Of a stretch of 6,304 nt of DNA, positions 1 through 6,304 are shown piece after piece (the first letter of the stretch is position 1; each line of letters opens with the position of its first letter). Under the pieces are notes generated by a model. It had not been told where the DNA came from, made no database searches, and saw nothing but the letters and a program-made list of their open reading frames with translations. The DNA is from Leptolinea sp. (lineage in GTDB: Bacteria; Chloroflexota; Anaerolineae; Anaerolineales; Anaerolineaceae). Made by a program: the position numbers and the translations under genes. The stretch lies in assembly GCA_022837205.1 (NCBI GenBank), contig JALHEL010000133.1:1-6304 (forward strand). The letters are read 5' to 3'.

Positions 1-1420
1 CCCGCCGGAAACATTCACTCCTCCCTGACCGAGCACGGTTTGATATCCGTCCGGAAAGCTCATAATAAAATCATGCGCCTGAGCGACCTTACAGACTCTG
101 ACCAGTTCTTCATCGGTAGCGTTTTCATTTCCCCAGCGTAAATTATCCGCAATTGTTCCGGAGAAAAGAACATTTTTCTGTAATACCATAGCGACCGCAT
201 CACGCAGGTGATCCAGTTTATATTCGCGAACATCATGGCCGCTGACAAGCACCTGCCCGGAGAGAACATCATATAACCTCGGGATAAGTTGTACCAAGGT
301 CGTTTTTGCTGAGCCGGTCCCTCCGATAATTCCGATCATCTCCCCCGGTTTGATATGAAGGTTAATGTCACATAAAGTCAGATTATCCGGACTCTTAGCA
401 TAACTGAAGTTAACATCCCGGAACTCAATTTCACCTTCCTTGACTCGCAGATCCGGATTGCCGTTATCATCCGTCAGGTCGATTTTTTCTTCTAACACTT
501 CAACAATCCGGTCGGCGGAGGCTTGAGAAATAACGAACATCGTGAAAACCATTGAAACCAACATTAAAGCGGTGATAATTTGAGTGGTATAGGTTAAAAA
601 GCTGAACAATGCACCCGGCATCATCTCACCGATGATGATCTTATTTCCACCGAACCAGAGAATAGCGATAATACAGGCATCCATCGTTAGGGTCATAATG
701 GGGTTGTTGAGAATAACGATTTTTTCCGCTTGTCTCTGAGCATTCTGAAGATCAAGCGCCGCTGATTCGAATTTGGCATTTTCATAATCCCGTTGAACAA
801 AAGCTTTAACAACCCGAATAGCGATCAGATTTTCCTGGACGGATTTATTGAGACTGTCCACTTTGGCAAGCATTTTTACAAAACGCGGATGCGCTTTGAG
901 AGTGATAAATGCGTGCCAATACCGGAATCGCCACCAAGAAAACAACCGCCAATTCCTTGTTGATTGTAAGCGCCATAAAAGTGGCGCAGATCATCATCAA
1001 CGGAGCCCGGATGAACATGCGAAGAAGCATTTGATACATGATCTGAATAAACTGAATATCCGTCGTCAACCGGGTTGTTAAAGAAGCGGTCGAAAATTTA
1101 TCAATGTTGTAAAACGAAAAATCCTGAATCTTGGAAAATAAAGCTCTTCGCAAGTTCATGGCAAAGCCGGTAGCGCTTAATGTTGCGAACCGCGTTCCCA
1201 ATGTGCCGCAGACGAGTGCGAGCAACGCGGCTCCCACCATTAATAAGCACATCCGGATGATATAGCTGACATCCTGGCTGGCTATACCGACATCAACAAT
1301 TTTTGACATCATAAACGGTATCAAAATGTCAAAAACAACTTCTAAAGCGACAAAAAGAGGGGCAAGTCTGGATTGTTTTTTAAACTGCCCAATGTAAGGA
1401 AATAATTTTTTTAGTGACAA
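1..1420 (-). pseudogene. ABC exporter half-transporter (multidrug/lipid type), frameshifted and cut by window edge
   Basis: A fused membrane-ATPase exporter half, probably pumping drugs or lipids across the cytoplasmic membrane as a dimer. The start is TTG at 1418-1420, five bases after an AGGGG ribosome site. The first 169 codons give an ABC membrane domain with hydrophobic segments near residues 21-42, 55-75, 129-152 and 156-169. The frame then breaks near base 913 and the original frame stops at 845-847. Bases 912 to 1 continue in another frame without a stop for 304 codons, starting AFITLKAHPRF. They hold two more membrane segments, the coupling region VQENLIAIRVVKAF, Walker A GGTGSAKT (about 304-327) and the Q-loop region MVLQKNVLFSGTIADNL. 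The window ends in the signature VSGG. About 473 residues are visible of roughly 580 usual for the family. The A in GSAKT is, from memory, normal for this clostridial-type subfamily. The substrate is unknown. Either the gene is broken or the sequence has an error. Confidence 0.85.
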
Positions 1421-1459
1421 AGATTCCCCTTCGAATAATGTCCGATAAAGAACGATTCT

Positions 1460-1918
1460 TTAATGATTAAAAGATTTGGAATGATACTTTGCGCCTTGTG
1501 AAATATTCCGGTTAATGTGATCCAGAATATCGGAAAGTCGAGTTAATTCCTCCTCCGAGAAACCGTCGAAAAAAGCATCCTGAAAAAGGCTTAATTCATT
1601 TCGGCAATTTTCAGCCAATTCGCGCCCTTTTTCGGTTACAAATAGCATGTTTTGACGTAAATTCCCCTCGTCCACTTTCTTTTGAATTAATCCGGATCGT
1701 TGTAATCTTTTGGTTGAAGATGCAATCGAAGCCGGACTCACTCTCATTTTTTTGGCGATTTCTTTTTGGGTGCATCCCTCGTTATCGATGATATATTCCA
1801 ATATCGGGAGTTGTCCCGGATAGAGACCGTTTGCGGCGGCGATTCGAAAAACGGCATTTCTTTTTTGTAACGAAAGGATTTTGATTTTTTCGATGATTTG
1901 TTCTTTTTCGGTTTCCAT
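1460..1918 (-). CDS. MarR-family winged-helix transcriptional regulator
   Basis: A 152-residue cytoplasmic DNA-binding repressor of usual MarR length, expected to act as a dimer. The N-terminal dimerisation helix covers about residues 1-30, followed by GLYPGQLPILEYI. The helix-turn-helix is about 49-75 (CTQKEIAKKM, then SPASIASSTKRL), and the wing is about 76-98, with one Arg retained (VDEGNLRQN) before VTEKGRE. A C-terminal dimerisation helix runs from about 105 to 140. The ATG start follows an AAGAAG purine stretch. The stop is 39 bases upstream of the exporter start on the same strand, so the two are probably one operon. In this arrangement MarR proteins commonly repress themselves and the pump until a toxic ligand binds. 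The ligand cannot be read from the sequence. The family call is firm; the regulatory target is inferred. Confidence 0.93.
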   Translation of the reverse strand: METEKEQIIEKIKILSLQKRNAVFRIAAANGLYPGQLPILEYIIDNEGCTQKEIAKKMRVSPASIASSTKRLQRSGLIQKKVDEGNLRQNMLFVTEKGRELAENCRNELSLFQDAFFDGFSEEELTRLSDILDHINRNISQGAKYHSKSFNH

Positions 1919-1951
1919 AATCTTCTTTACTGTTATATAAAGTGCAACAAT

Positions 1952-1961
1952 TAATCGATTA
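1952..1961. promoter_or_regulatory. Candidate MarR operator palindrome
   Basis: TAATCGATTA is a perfect 10-base palindrome. With flanks it reads AATTAATCGATTACTT, in which 14 of 16 positions are symmetric. It starts four bases downstream, in the minus direction, of the TATAAT-type -10 of the marR gene, so it would cover the predicted transcription start. AT-rich palindromes in this position are typical of autoregulating MarR proteins. Binding is inferred, not shown. Confidence 0.45.
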
Positions 1962-1964
1962 CTT

Positions 1965-1970
1965 ATTATA
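1965..1970 (-). promoter_or_regulatory. Candidate -10 of the marR-exporter promoter
   Basis: A perfect TATAAT is read on the minus strand, 46 bases before the marR start codon. No convincing -35 hexamer is found at 16-18 bases, so the promoter is either weak or depends on another factor. The palindrome at 1952-1961 lies over the expected start site. Confidence 0.42.
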
Positions 1971-2062
1971 GTGTATCTTGAAAAAGAATCGCGCTAAAAA
2001 AGTGACACAGAGATATTCATCACTTTTGTGAAAAAACGAGGCAAGATGTCTTTTTTTGCATT

Positions 2063-2068
2063 TATAAT
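2063..2068 (+). promoter_or_regulatory. Candidate -10 of the pheST T-box transcript
   Basis: A perfect TATAAT lies about 14-20 bases before the first base-paired residue of the T-box leader, which puts the transcription start near 2075, as expected for a T-box RNA. At 16-18 bases upstream no good match to TTGACA is present. Placement relative to the leader is the main support. Confidence 0.5.
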
Positions 2069-2081
2069 AAGAAAAGTTTAA

Positions 2082-2344
2082 GAAATGCGATGAAGGCGAA
2101 AAGTAGATTTTCGGAAACCGACAGGGAAGAAACAGCAAAGACTGAGACTGTTTCACGGCAGGAAGAAGATTGAAGTTCACGCCAGAGCTTTCCGGGGGAA
2201 CGATCCTTTTTTACGGATTCAGTAGTTCGGAACGCAGGCCCGGCGTTAACGGGAAACGAGCGGATTGATAATCGGATATCAATCAATAAGGGTGGTACCG
2301 CGGACTTCTCCCGTCCCTGATTAGGAACGGGAGTTTTTATTTTT
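2082..2344 (+). ncRNA. T-box riboswitch, tRNA-Phe specific (UUC specifier), controlling pheST
   Basis: This untranslated leader reads tRNA-Phe charging by pairing with the tRNA. The base of Stem I pairs GAAATGC (2082-2088) with GCTTTC (2187-2192), with the GATGA/AGAG K-turn motif inside. GGCG (2095-2098) pairs with CGCC (2180-2183). The specifier loop has AGTA (2102-2105) opposite TTC (2176-2178) followed by A, so the specifier is the Phe codon UUC. The upper stem pairs 2107-2112 with 2165-2170, and the distal stem pairs GAAACAG (2129-2135) with CTGTTTC (2148-2154). The Stem II region is about 2198-2260. Stem III pairs GATTGATA (2263-2270) with TATCAATC (2277-2284). The T-box sequence AAGGGTGGTACCGCG is at 2288-2302, with bulge UGGUACC at 2293-2299; its UGGU complements ACCA of an uncharged tRNA with discriminator A. 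The antiterminator pairs 2289-2292 with 2315-2318 and 2300-2303 with 2311-2314, using bases the terminator also needs. Confidence 0.97.
2308..2344 (+). terminator. T-box regulated intrinsic terminator
   Basis: CTCCCGT (2308-2314) pairs with ACGGGAG (2327-2333), with two further G-C pairs inside. A T-run follows (TTTTTATTTTT, 2334-2344). Bases 2311-2314 are shared with the antiterminator, so the two folds exclude each other. The hairpin should form when tRNA-Phe is charged and stop transcription before pheS. Confidence 0.95.
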
Positions 2345-2361
2345 AGATCTTGAGAGGAACT

Positions 2362-3402
2362 ATGGCGGAAAATGATTTATTGCGGCAATTGGAGTCTTTT
2401 GAAAGAGATTCTTTGGCTGCGCTGGAAAAGATTACCGACGAAGCCGATCTGACCAAGTGGCGAGTGGCAAATTTGGGAAAATCTTCCTTTGTCATGCAAG
2501 TTTTCAGCAAATTGGGAGAAGCACCCAAGGAAGATCGGCCGAAGATCGGACAGGCAGCCAATCAGGTTCGAGAAAGATTAGAAACCGCATTGGCGGAAAA
2601 AACGGAATTTTTAAATCGCAAAAGCCTTGAACAAAAACTCACGCAGGAACGTTTGGATATATCCCTGCCCGGGCGTCAGCCGCGAAAGGGAAGATTGCAT
2701 CCCGCCAATCAGAATATGCGTGAAATTTTAGCGGTTCTTTCCGGAATGGGATTCGAAATCTTTCGTTCGCCGGAGATTGAGACCGATGAATACAATTTCG
2801 AGTTGTTGAATATTCCGGCATATCATCCCGCCAGAGACATGTGGGATACCTTCTACACGACCGATCCGGGAGTTTTGCTGCGAACGCATACTTCTCCGGG
2901 ACAAATCCATGCCATGCGAACTTTTGCGCCGGAACCGATCCGAGTAGCGTTGCCGGGGATGTGTTTTCGCTATGAACAGGTAAGCGCCCGATCGGAAGTC
3001 CAGTTCAATCAGATCGAGCTGTTGGCGGTCGGGAAACATATCACTTTTGGCGACCTAAAGGGAACCCTGCAGGATTTCGCTCACCGTATGTTCGGAGAGA
3101 ATGTCCGGACCCGATTCCGCCCTTCTTATTTCCCGTTTACTGAGCCTAGTGCCGAAATGGATGTCGAATGTTTCCTCTGCGGAGGAAAAGGCTGCTCGAT
3201 GTGTAAAAATTCCGGTTGGCTGGAGATTTTGGGCTGCGGCATGGTACATCCGACCGTCTTGAAGAACGGCGGTTATGATCCGGAAATCTATACCGGTTAT
3301 GCAGCCGGATTGGGCCCCGAAAGAATTACGATCCTTCGACATAATGTTGAAGATATCCGTTATTTCTGGGGAAATGATATTCGATTCCTGGAGCAATTCT
3401 GA
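2362..3402 (+). CDS. pheS: Phenylalanine--tRNA ligase alpha subunit
   Basis: The catalytic subunit of PheRS. It activates Phe with ATP and charges tRNA-Phe in the cytoplasm as alpha2-beta2 with PheT. The 346 residues match family length (about 330-350). The ATG at 2362 follows GAGAGG; an in-frame TTG at 2350 lies against that ribosome site and is unlikely. Residues 1-95 are the helical tRNA-contacting arm. Motif 1 is around HPARDMWDTFY (155-165), then HTSPGQIHAMR (176-186), motif 2 PGMCFRYEQVSARSE (198-212), the Phe pocket YFPFTEPSAE (256-265), and motif 3 GYAAGLGPERITIL (312-325). His176, Ser178, Gln217 and Glu219, equivalent to known substrate contacts, are kept. A Cys4 knuckle (C270, C273, C278, C281) probably binds zinc, as in some Firmicutes and Chloroflexota enzymes. 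Oddities are FNQIEL where FHQxEG is usual, and Ala315 where Phe is usual. The stop overlaps the pheT start by one base. Confidence 0.98.
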   Translation: MAENDLLRQLESFERDSLAALEKITDEADLTKWRVANLGKSSFVMQVFSKLGEAPKEDRPKIGQAANQVRERLETALAEKTEFLNRKSLEQKLTQERLDISLPGRQPRKGRLHPANQNMREILAVLSGMGFEIFRSPEIETDEYNFELLNIPAYHPARDMWDTFYTTDPGVLLRTHTSPGQIHAMRTFAPEPIRVALPGMCFRYEQVSARSEVQFNQIELLAVGKHITFGDLKGTLQDFAHRMFGENVRTRFRPSYFPFTEPSAEMDVECFLCGGKGCSMCKNSGWLEILGCGMVHPTVLKNGGYDPEIYTGYAAGLGPERITILRHNVEDIRYFWGNDIRFLEQF

Positions 3403-5927
3403 TGAATATACCTCTTTCTTGGTTAAAAGATTTTGTTGATGTGGATCTTCCTTTGGAAGAACTGGCACGGGTTATGACGATGGCAGGGCTTGAGGTGGAT
3501 GAAATTCATCTGATGGGTTTACCGGGGCCCGAGGATGATCGTCACGGTTTTAAATTTACCGGATTATCCTGGCCGGAAGATAAATTTGTGGTGGCCGAGA
3601 TTCGGGAAGTCAATAAGCACCCCGATGCGGATAAACTGGTTTTGTGCCGGTTGGAAGATGGGACAGGGGAACATACGATATTGACGGGGGCTCCCAACTT
3701 ATATCCTTATGTCGGAAAAGGCCGGCTGGAACAGCCCATCAAAGTCGCTTATGCTCGCGAAGGAGCGATTCTTTATGACGGACATAAACCGGGATTTGAA
3801 CTGACCAAGCTCAAGAAAACGAAAATTCGCGGATTTGAAACAAAATCAATGGTTTGTTCCGCAAAAGAATTAGGCATATCCGAAGAGCATGAAGGAATCA
3901 TTATCCTCGAACCGGATGCCCCCACCGGAGTTCCCTTGGCCCGGTACATGGGAGATGCGGTTTTTGTGATCGATATTTTGCCGAATATGGCACGGAATGC
4001 CTGCATCAAAGGTGTCGCGCGAGAAGTGGCGGCACAACTCAATCTTCCTCTGAAGACTCCCAAACGGACTGTCCCGCCGGAAGGACGGCCGATTGACGGG
4101 CTTGCTTCGGTCCGAATCGAAGATCCCGAAATGAATCCGCGTTTTATCTTGGGATATGCGGAAGGAATTCGGATTCAACCCAGTCCGTCATGGGTTCAGC
4201 GTCGTCTCAGCGCAGCCGGGATGCGTCCGATCAACAGTGTGGTGGATGCAACCAACTATGTGATGCTGGAATTGGGACAACCGCTGCATTCGTTCGACTA
4301 TGACGCCTTGGTAAAACGGAATCATGGCCAAGCTCCGGCGATTGTCACCAGACATGCTTATAACGGCGAAAAACTGATGACGTTGGATAAAACGGAACGA
4401 GATTTGGATGAAAGCATGATGCTCGTCACCGATCAAGCCGGCGCCCTTTCAATCGGCGGTGTCATGGGTGGTCTGGAAAGCGAGATTGTGCCGGAAACCA
4501 CGCGTGTTTTATTGGAATCGGCTGCCTGGAATTTTATCAATATTCGGAAGACATCCTCTAAACTTCGATTGAACACCGAAGCCGGTTACCGCAACAGCCG
4601 CGGCGTTCATCCGGCTATCGCGGAGGAAGCGGCTCGATTATGTCTGGCGTATATTGTCGAGTGGAGCGGAGGTCAGGTCGCTTCCGGTTTAATTGATAAT
4701 TATGCTTTGCCCGTGAAGGATTCGGTAAATCATTTAAGCGAAAATGATATTGTCCGTTTGCTCGGCGTTGAGATTCCGTTAGCGACCGCGGCGGAATATT
4801 TATCTCGACTTGAGTTTCGGTGCCGATTATCGGACGACGGGACGACGCTGGAGGTGACAACGCCCTCTCACCGGTTGGATATCGGAGAAGGTGTCATCGG
4901 TAAAGCGGATGTTTTGGAAGAGATTGCCCGTCTTTTCGGATATGAGCAAATCCCGACGACTCGAATGGCGGATGAATTACCTCCCGCCTATGTCAATCGT
5001 ATGGTTTCGTTTGAAGAAAAATTACGGGATGAATTAGCCTCCGCCGGGCTTCAGGAAATTGTAAATTATCGTTTTACCTCTCCCGAACGGGAAGCGAAGT
5101 TGCTTGGTAAGCCTGCGGAAAAATATGTGACACTGGCGAATCCGATTTCTCCCGATCGATCTGTGATGCGGACGAACCTAAATGTCGGAATGATGGAAGT
5201 GGTTGAGAAAAACATCCGTCTGGCGGACACCTTGGAGTTTTTCGAGATCGGTCCGGTCTTTTTGCCCGTCGAAGGAGAGAAAAGACCTCATGAAGAGATT
5301 CATTTATCGGTCGCGATTACCGGAAAACGTATAAAAGATTCTTGGGATACTCACTATAAAGATCCTTTGGACTTTTACGATCTCAAAGGCATTACGGAAG
5401 TGACGGCAAAGGGTCTGCACATTTCCGGTTTGCGATTTGAGCCGGCTGAATGCGCTTATATGCACCCGGGAAAATGCGCAGCGGTTTATGCCGGGGAGGA
5501 AAAACTGGGTATCCTTGGTGAATTACACCCCGCTATCCATAAAGAATACGATCTTTTATCTTCACCGATCATTCTGTTGGATCTGAATTTGGAAAAAATG
5601 GAGCCATTATCCGAGACAATCTATAAAGTACATTCGATTTCGCCGTTCCCGGCGATTCTCGAAGATATAGCGGTCGTCGTCGATGAAAAAATCACCGCGG
5701 GCGAAGTGGAAAATGTGATCAGGCAAGCCGGTGGAAAGTTGCTGCAAAGCGTTGAATTATTTGATATTTTCCGCAATGAGCAAATCGGAGCCGGAAAAAA
5801 GAGCTTAGCTTACAGTTTGAAATATCAATCGGACGAAAAGACATTAACCGACAGCGATGCCACAGCCGTTCGGAACAAGATTATTAAACGATTGGATCAG
5901 GTTTTGGGCGCGAAGCTGCGGAGCTGA
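3402..5927 (+). CDS. pheT: Phenylalanine--tRNA ligase beta subunit
   Basis: The non-catalytic PheRS subunit, which binds tRNA-Phe and edits mischarged Tyr-tRNA-Phe. Its 841 residues fit the usual size of about 790-850. Domains in order: N-terminal B1 (MNIPLSWLKDFVD), an OB-fold tRNA-binding domain at about 60-170 (VAEIREVNKHPDADKL, MVCSAKELGISEEHEG), the B3/B4 editing domain at about 205-400 (SVVDATNYVMLELGQPLHSFDY), B5 at about 443-518 (TTPSHRLDIGEG, ADVLEEIARLFGYEQIP), a catalytic-like core at about 525-725 (NPISPDRSVMRTNL), and the anticodon-binding ferredoxin-fold domain at about 747-840 (FPAILEDIAVVVDE to GAKLRS). The start ATG sits in TGATG with the pheS stop. GGAG lies eight bases upstream inside pheS, so translation is probably coupled and subunits made in equal amounts. 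LEDIA replaces the more common RDIA and recalls Chloroflexota PheT. Expression should follow the T-box. The reading frame is intact. Confidence 0.98.
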   Translation: MNIPLSWLKDFVDVDLPLEELARVMTMAGLEVDEIHLMGLPGPEDDRHGFKFTGLSWPEDKFVVAEIREVNKHPDADKLVLCRLEDGTGEHTILTGAPNLYPYVGKGRLEQPIKVAYAREGAILYDGHKPGFELTKLKKTKIRGFETKSMVCSAKELGISEEHEGIIILEPDAPTGVPLARYMGDAVFVIDILPNMARNACIKGVAREVAAQLNLPLKTPKRTVPPEGRPIDGLASVRIEDPEMNPRFILGYAEGIRIQPSPSWVQRRLSAAGMRPINSVVDATNYVMLELGQPLHSFDYDALVKRNHGQAPAIVTRHAYNGEKLMTLDKTERDLDESMMLVTDQAGALSIGGVMGGLESEIVPETTRVLLESAAWNFINIRKTSSKLRLNTEAGYRNSRGVHPAIAEEAARLCLAYIVEWSGGQVASGLIDNYALPVKDSVNHLSENDIVRLLGVEIPLATAAEYLSRLEFRCRLSDDGTTLEVTTPSHRLDIGEGVIGKADVLEEIARLFGYEQIPTTRMADELPPAYVNRMVSFEEKLRDELASAGLQEIVNYRFTSPEREAKLLGKPAEKYVTLANPISPDRSVMRTNLNVGMMEVVEKNIRLADTLEFFEIGPVFLPVEGEKRPHEEIHLSVAITGKRIKDSWDTHYKDPLDFYDLKGITEVTAKGLHISGLRFEPAECAYMHPGKCAAVYAGEEKLGILGELHPAIHKEYDLLSSPIILLDLNLEKMEPLSETIYKVHSISPFPAILEDIAVVVDEKITAGEVENVIRQAGGKLLQSVELFDIFRNEQIGAGKKSLAYSLKYQSDEKTLTDSDATAVRNKIIKRLDQVLGAKLRS

Positions 5928-5939
5928 ATGCTCTTTCGT

Positions 5940-5955
5940 CAAACCGACCGGTTTG
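5940..5955. repeat. 7+7 inverted repeat CAAACCG-AC-CGGTTTG
   Basis: A perfect seven-base inverted repeat with a two-base centre, 12 bases after the pheT stop. The ACCGACCGGT core resembles operators bound by some TetR-family repressors. As RNA it could form a six-pair hairpin with a GACC loop, and a short TTTT (5960-5963) follows, so a weak extra terminator is the alternative. No function is proven. Confidence 0.5.
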
Positions 5956-5977
5956 TGCCTTTTGAGTGAGGGATCAT

Positions 5978-6016
5978 AGAACAGTATGGGAAATTTATCC
6001 GTACTGTTCTTTATTA
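5978..6016 (+). terminator. Intrinsic terminator of the pheST operon
   Basis: AGAACAGTATGG (5978-5989) pairs with CCGTACTGTTCT (5999-6010) over 12 positions with one G-U pair and a nine-base loop. The paired TTCT plus TTATT give a T-rich tail. It lies 50 bases after pheT and separates it from the next gene. The U-run is interrupted, so termination may be partial. Confidence 0.8.
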
Positions 6017-6079
6017 GAATCCCCAGACGTTTTCACAGGTATTGAAAATATCGCCGGCGGTTCGAATTACAATTAGAAA

Positions 6080-6304
6080 ATGAAAAGTATTCTCAGAAAG
6101 TCAATCTTATATAAATCCGGTATATCATCGCTGGATTATGCGATGAATCCGGTTTTGGGATGTGCCCACGGTTGCAGATATCCTTGTTATGCCTGGCTGA
6201 TGGCGATGCGTTTCGGAAAAGTCAAGAGTTACAGCCAATGGATTCAACCGGCTATTGTCGGCAATACCCTTGAACTGTTGGAAAAAGAGCTTCGGAAATG
6301 GCAT
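6080..6304 (+). CDS. Radical SAM protein, N-terminal part (runs off window)
   Basis: Only 75 codons are visible, open to the window edge. The ATG is the first possible start: an in-frame TAG lies at 6074-6076. The ribosome site is poor (TTAGAAA). The start of the protein reads YKSGISSLDYAMNPVLGC, then AHGCRYPCYAWLMAMRFG, then KVKSYSQWIQPAIVGNTLELLEKEL. This is the layout of SplB-like (COG1533-type) radical SAM enzymes: a short lead-in, NP-x2-GC-x-HGC, the cluster cysteines, CYA, then a helix with NTLELLEKEL. The cysteines are C27, C31 and C35, spaced Cx3Cx3C instead of the canonical Cx3Cx2C because a Pro sits before the third. They should hold the 4Fe-4S cluster that cleaves S-adenosylmethionine. 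The substrate cannot be told from this fragment. The gene follows the pheT terminator, so it is probably a separate unit, although no clear promoter was found. Confidence 0.75.
   Translation, partial: MKSILRKSILYKSGISSLDYAMNPVLGCAHGCRYPCYAWLMAMRFGKVKSYSQWIQPAIVGNTLELLEKELRKWH

Noticed and set aside
305..330. Walker A with Ala before the Lys (GGTGSAKT) as a sign of a dead ATPase
   Set aside because: GSAK is, from memory, the normal form in this exporter subfamily, so it is not evidence of decay.
848..1081. Plus-strand open frame of 77 codons
   Set aside because: Lies antisense within the exporter, shows no family resemblance, and has no ribosome site.
1998..2027. Inverted repeat AAAAGTGA...TCACTTTT in the divergent control region
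   Set aside because: Eight AT-rich pairs with a 14-base spacer. It is not followed by a clean T-run in the direction of a finished gene, and it lies upstream of both promoters. Too weak to call a terminator or operator.
1959..2286. Minus-strand open frames across the promoter and T-box region
   Set aside because: The region is explained by structured RNA and promoters, and the translations look like random low-complexity sequence.
2350..2361. Earlier in-frame TTG start for pheS adding four residues
   Set aside because: The TTG directly abuts and overlaps the GAGAGG ribosome site, which is well placed for the ATG at 2362.
2728..3468. Minus-strand open frames opposite pheS and the start of pheT
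   Set aside because: Shadows of strongly conserved coding sequence, with no recognisable protein features.
6011..6079. Promoter for the radical SAM gene (TTCACA at 6032, TTGAAA at 6042)
   Set aside because: Both resemble a -35, but no acceptable -10 is found at 16-18 bases from either.
1..6304. CRISPR array, tRNA, rRNA, insertion sequence or phage genes
   Set aside because: No repeat-spacer pattern, cloverleaf, rRNA segment, transposase or terminal repeats were seen on either strand.

Overview
The window holds a complete phenylalanyl-tRNA synthetase operon (pheS-pheT) under a tRNA-Phe T-box riboswitch. A divergent MarR-regulator/ABC-exporter pair lies on one side, and the first 75 codons of a radical SAM protein on the other. 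The organism looks like a bacterium of moderate GC content with Shine-Dalgarno sites. The T-box restricts it mainly to Firmicutes, Chloroflexota and related groups. From memory, PheS and PheT resemble Chloroflexota (Anaerolineae-like) proteins: PheS reads FRYEQVSARSE in motif 2, has a Cys4 knuckle and ends in RFLEQF, and PheT has LEDIAVVV and ends GAKLRS. This placement is an inference; no search was run.

Layout: 1-1420 (minus) is an ABC-exporter half-transporter. It is cut by the window edge at the ABC signature and carries a frame disruption near base 913. At 1460-1918 (minus) is a MarR-family regulator, 39 bases upstream of the exporter and probably its operon partner. Bases 1919-2080 are a divergent control region: a -10 for marR with a palindrome over its predicted start site, and a -10 for the T-box transcript. 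Bases 2082-2344 are the T-box leader, with UUC specifier, UGGU acceptor bulge, antiterminator and terminator all readable. pheS (2362-3402) and pheT (3402-5927) overlap by one base. Bases 5928-6079 hold a 7+7 inverted repeat and an intrinsic terminator. From 6080 a radical SAM protein with an unusual Cx3Cx3C cluster motif runs off the window.

How the parts work together: uncharged tRNA-Phe should stabilise the antiterminator and switch on both synthetase subunits, which assemble as the alpha2-beta2 PheRS. The MarR protein probably represses itself and the exporter. If the exporter frameshift is real, the regulator controls a broken pump. No wholly new system is evident. The items most worth a second look are the radical SAM protein, the exporter lesion, the PheS active-site substitutions and the orphan inverted repeat after pheT.
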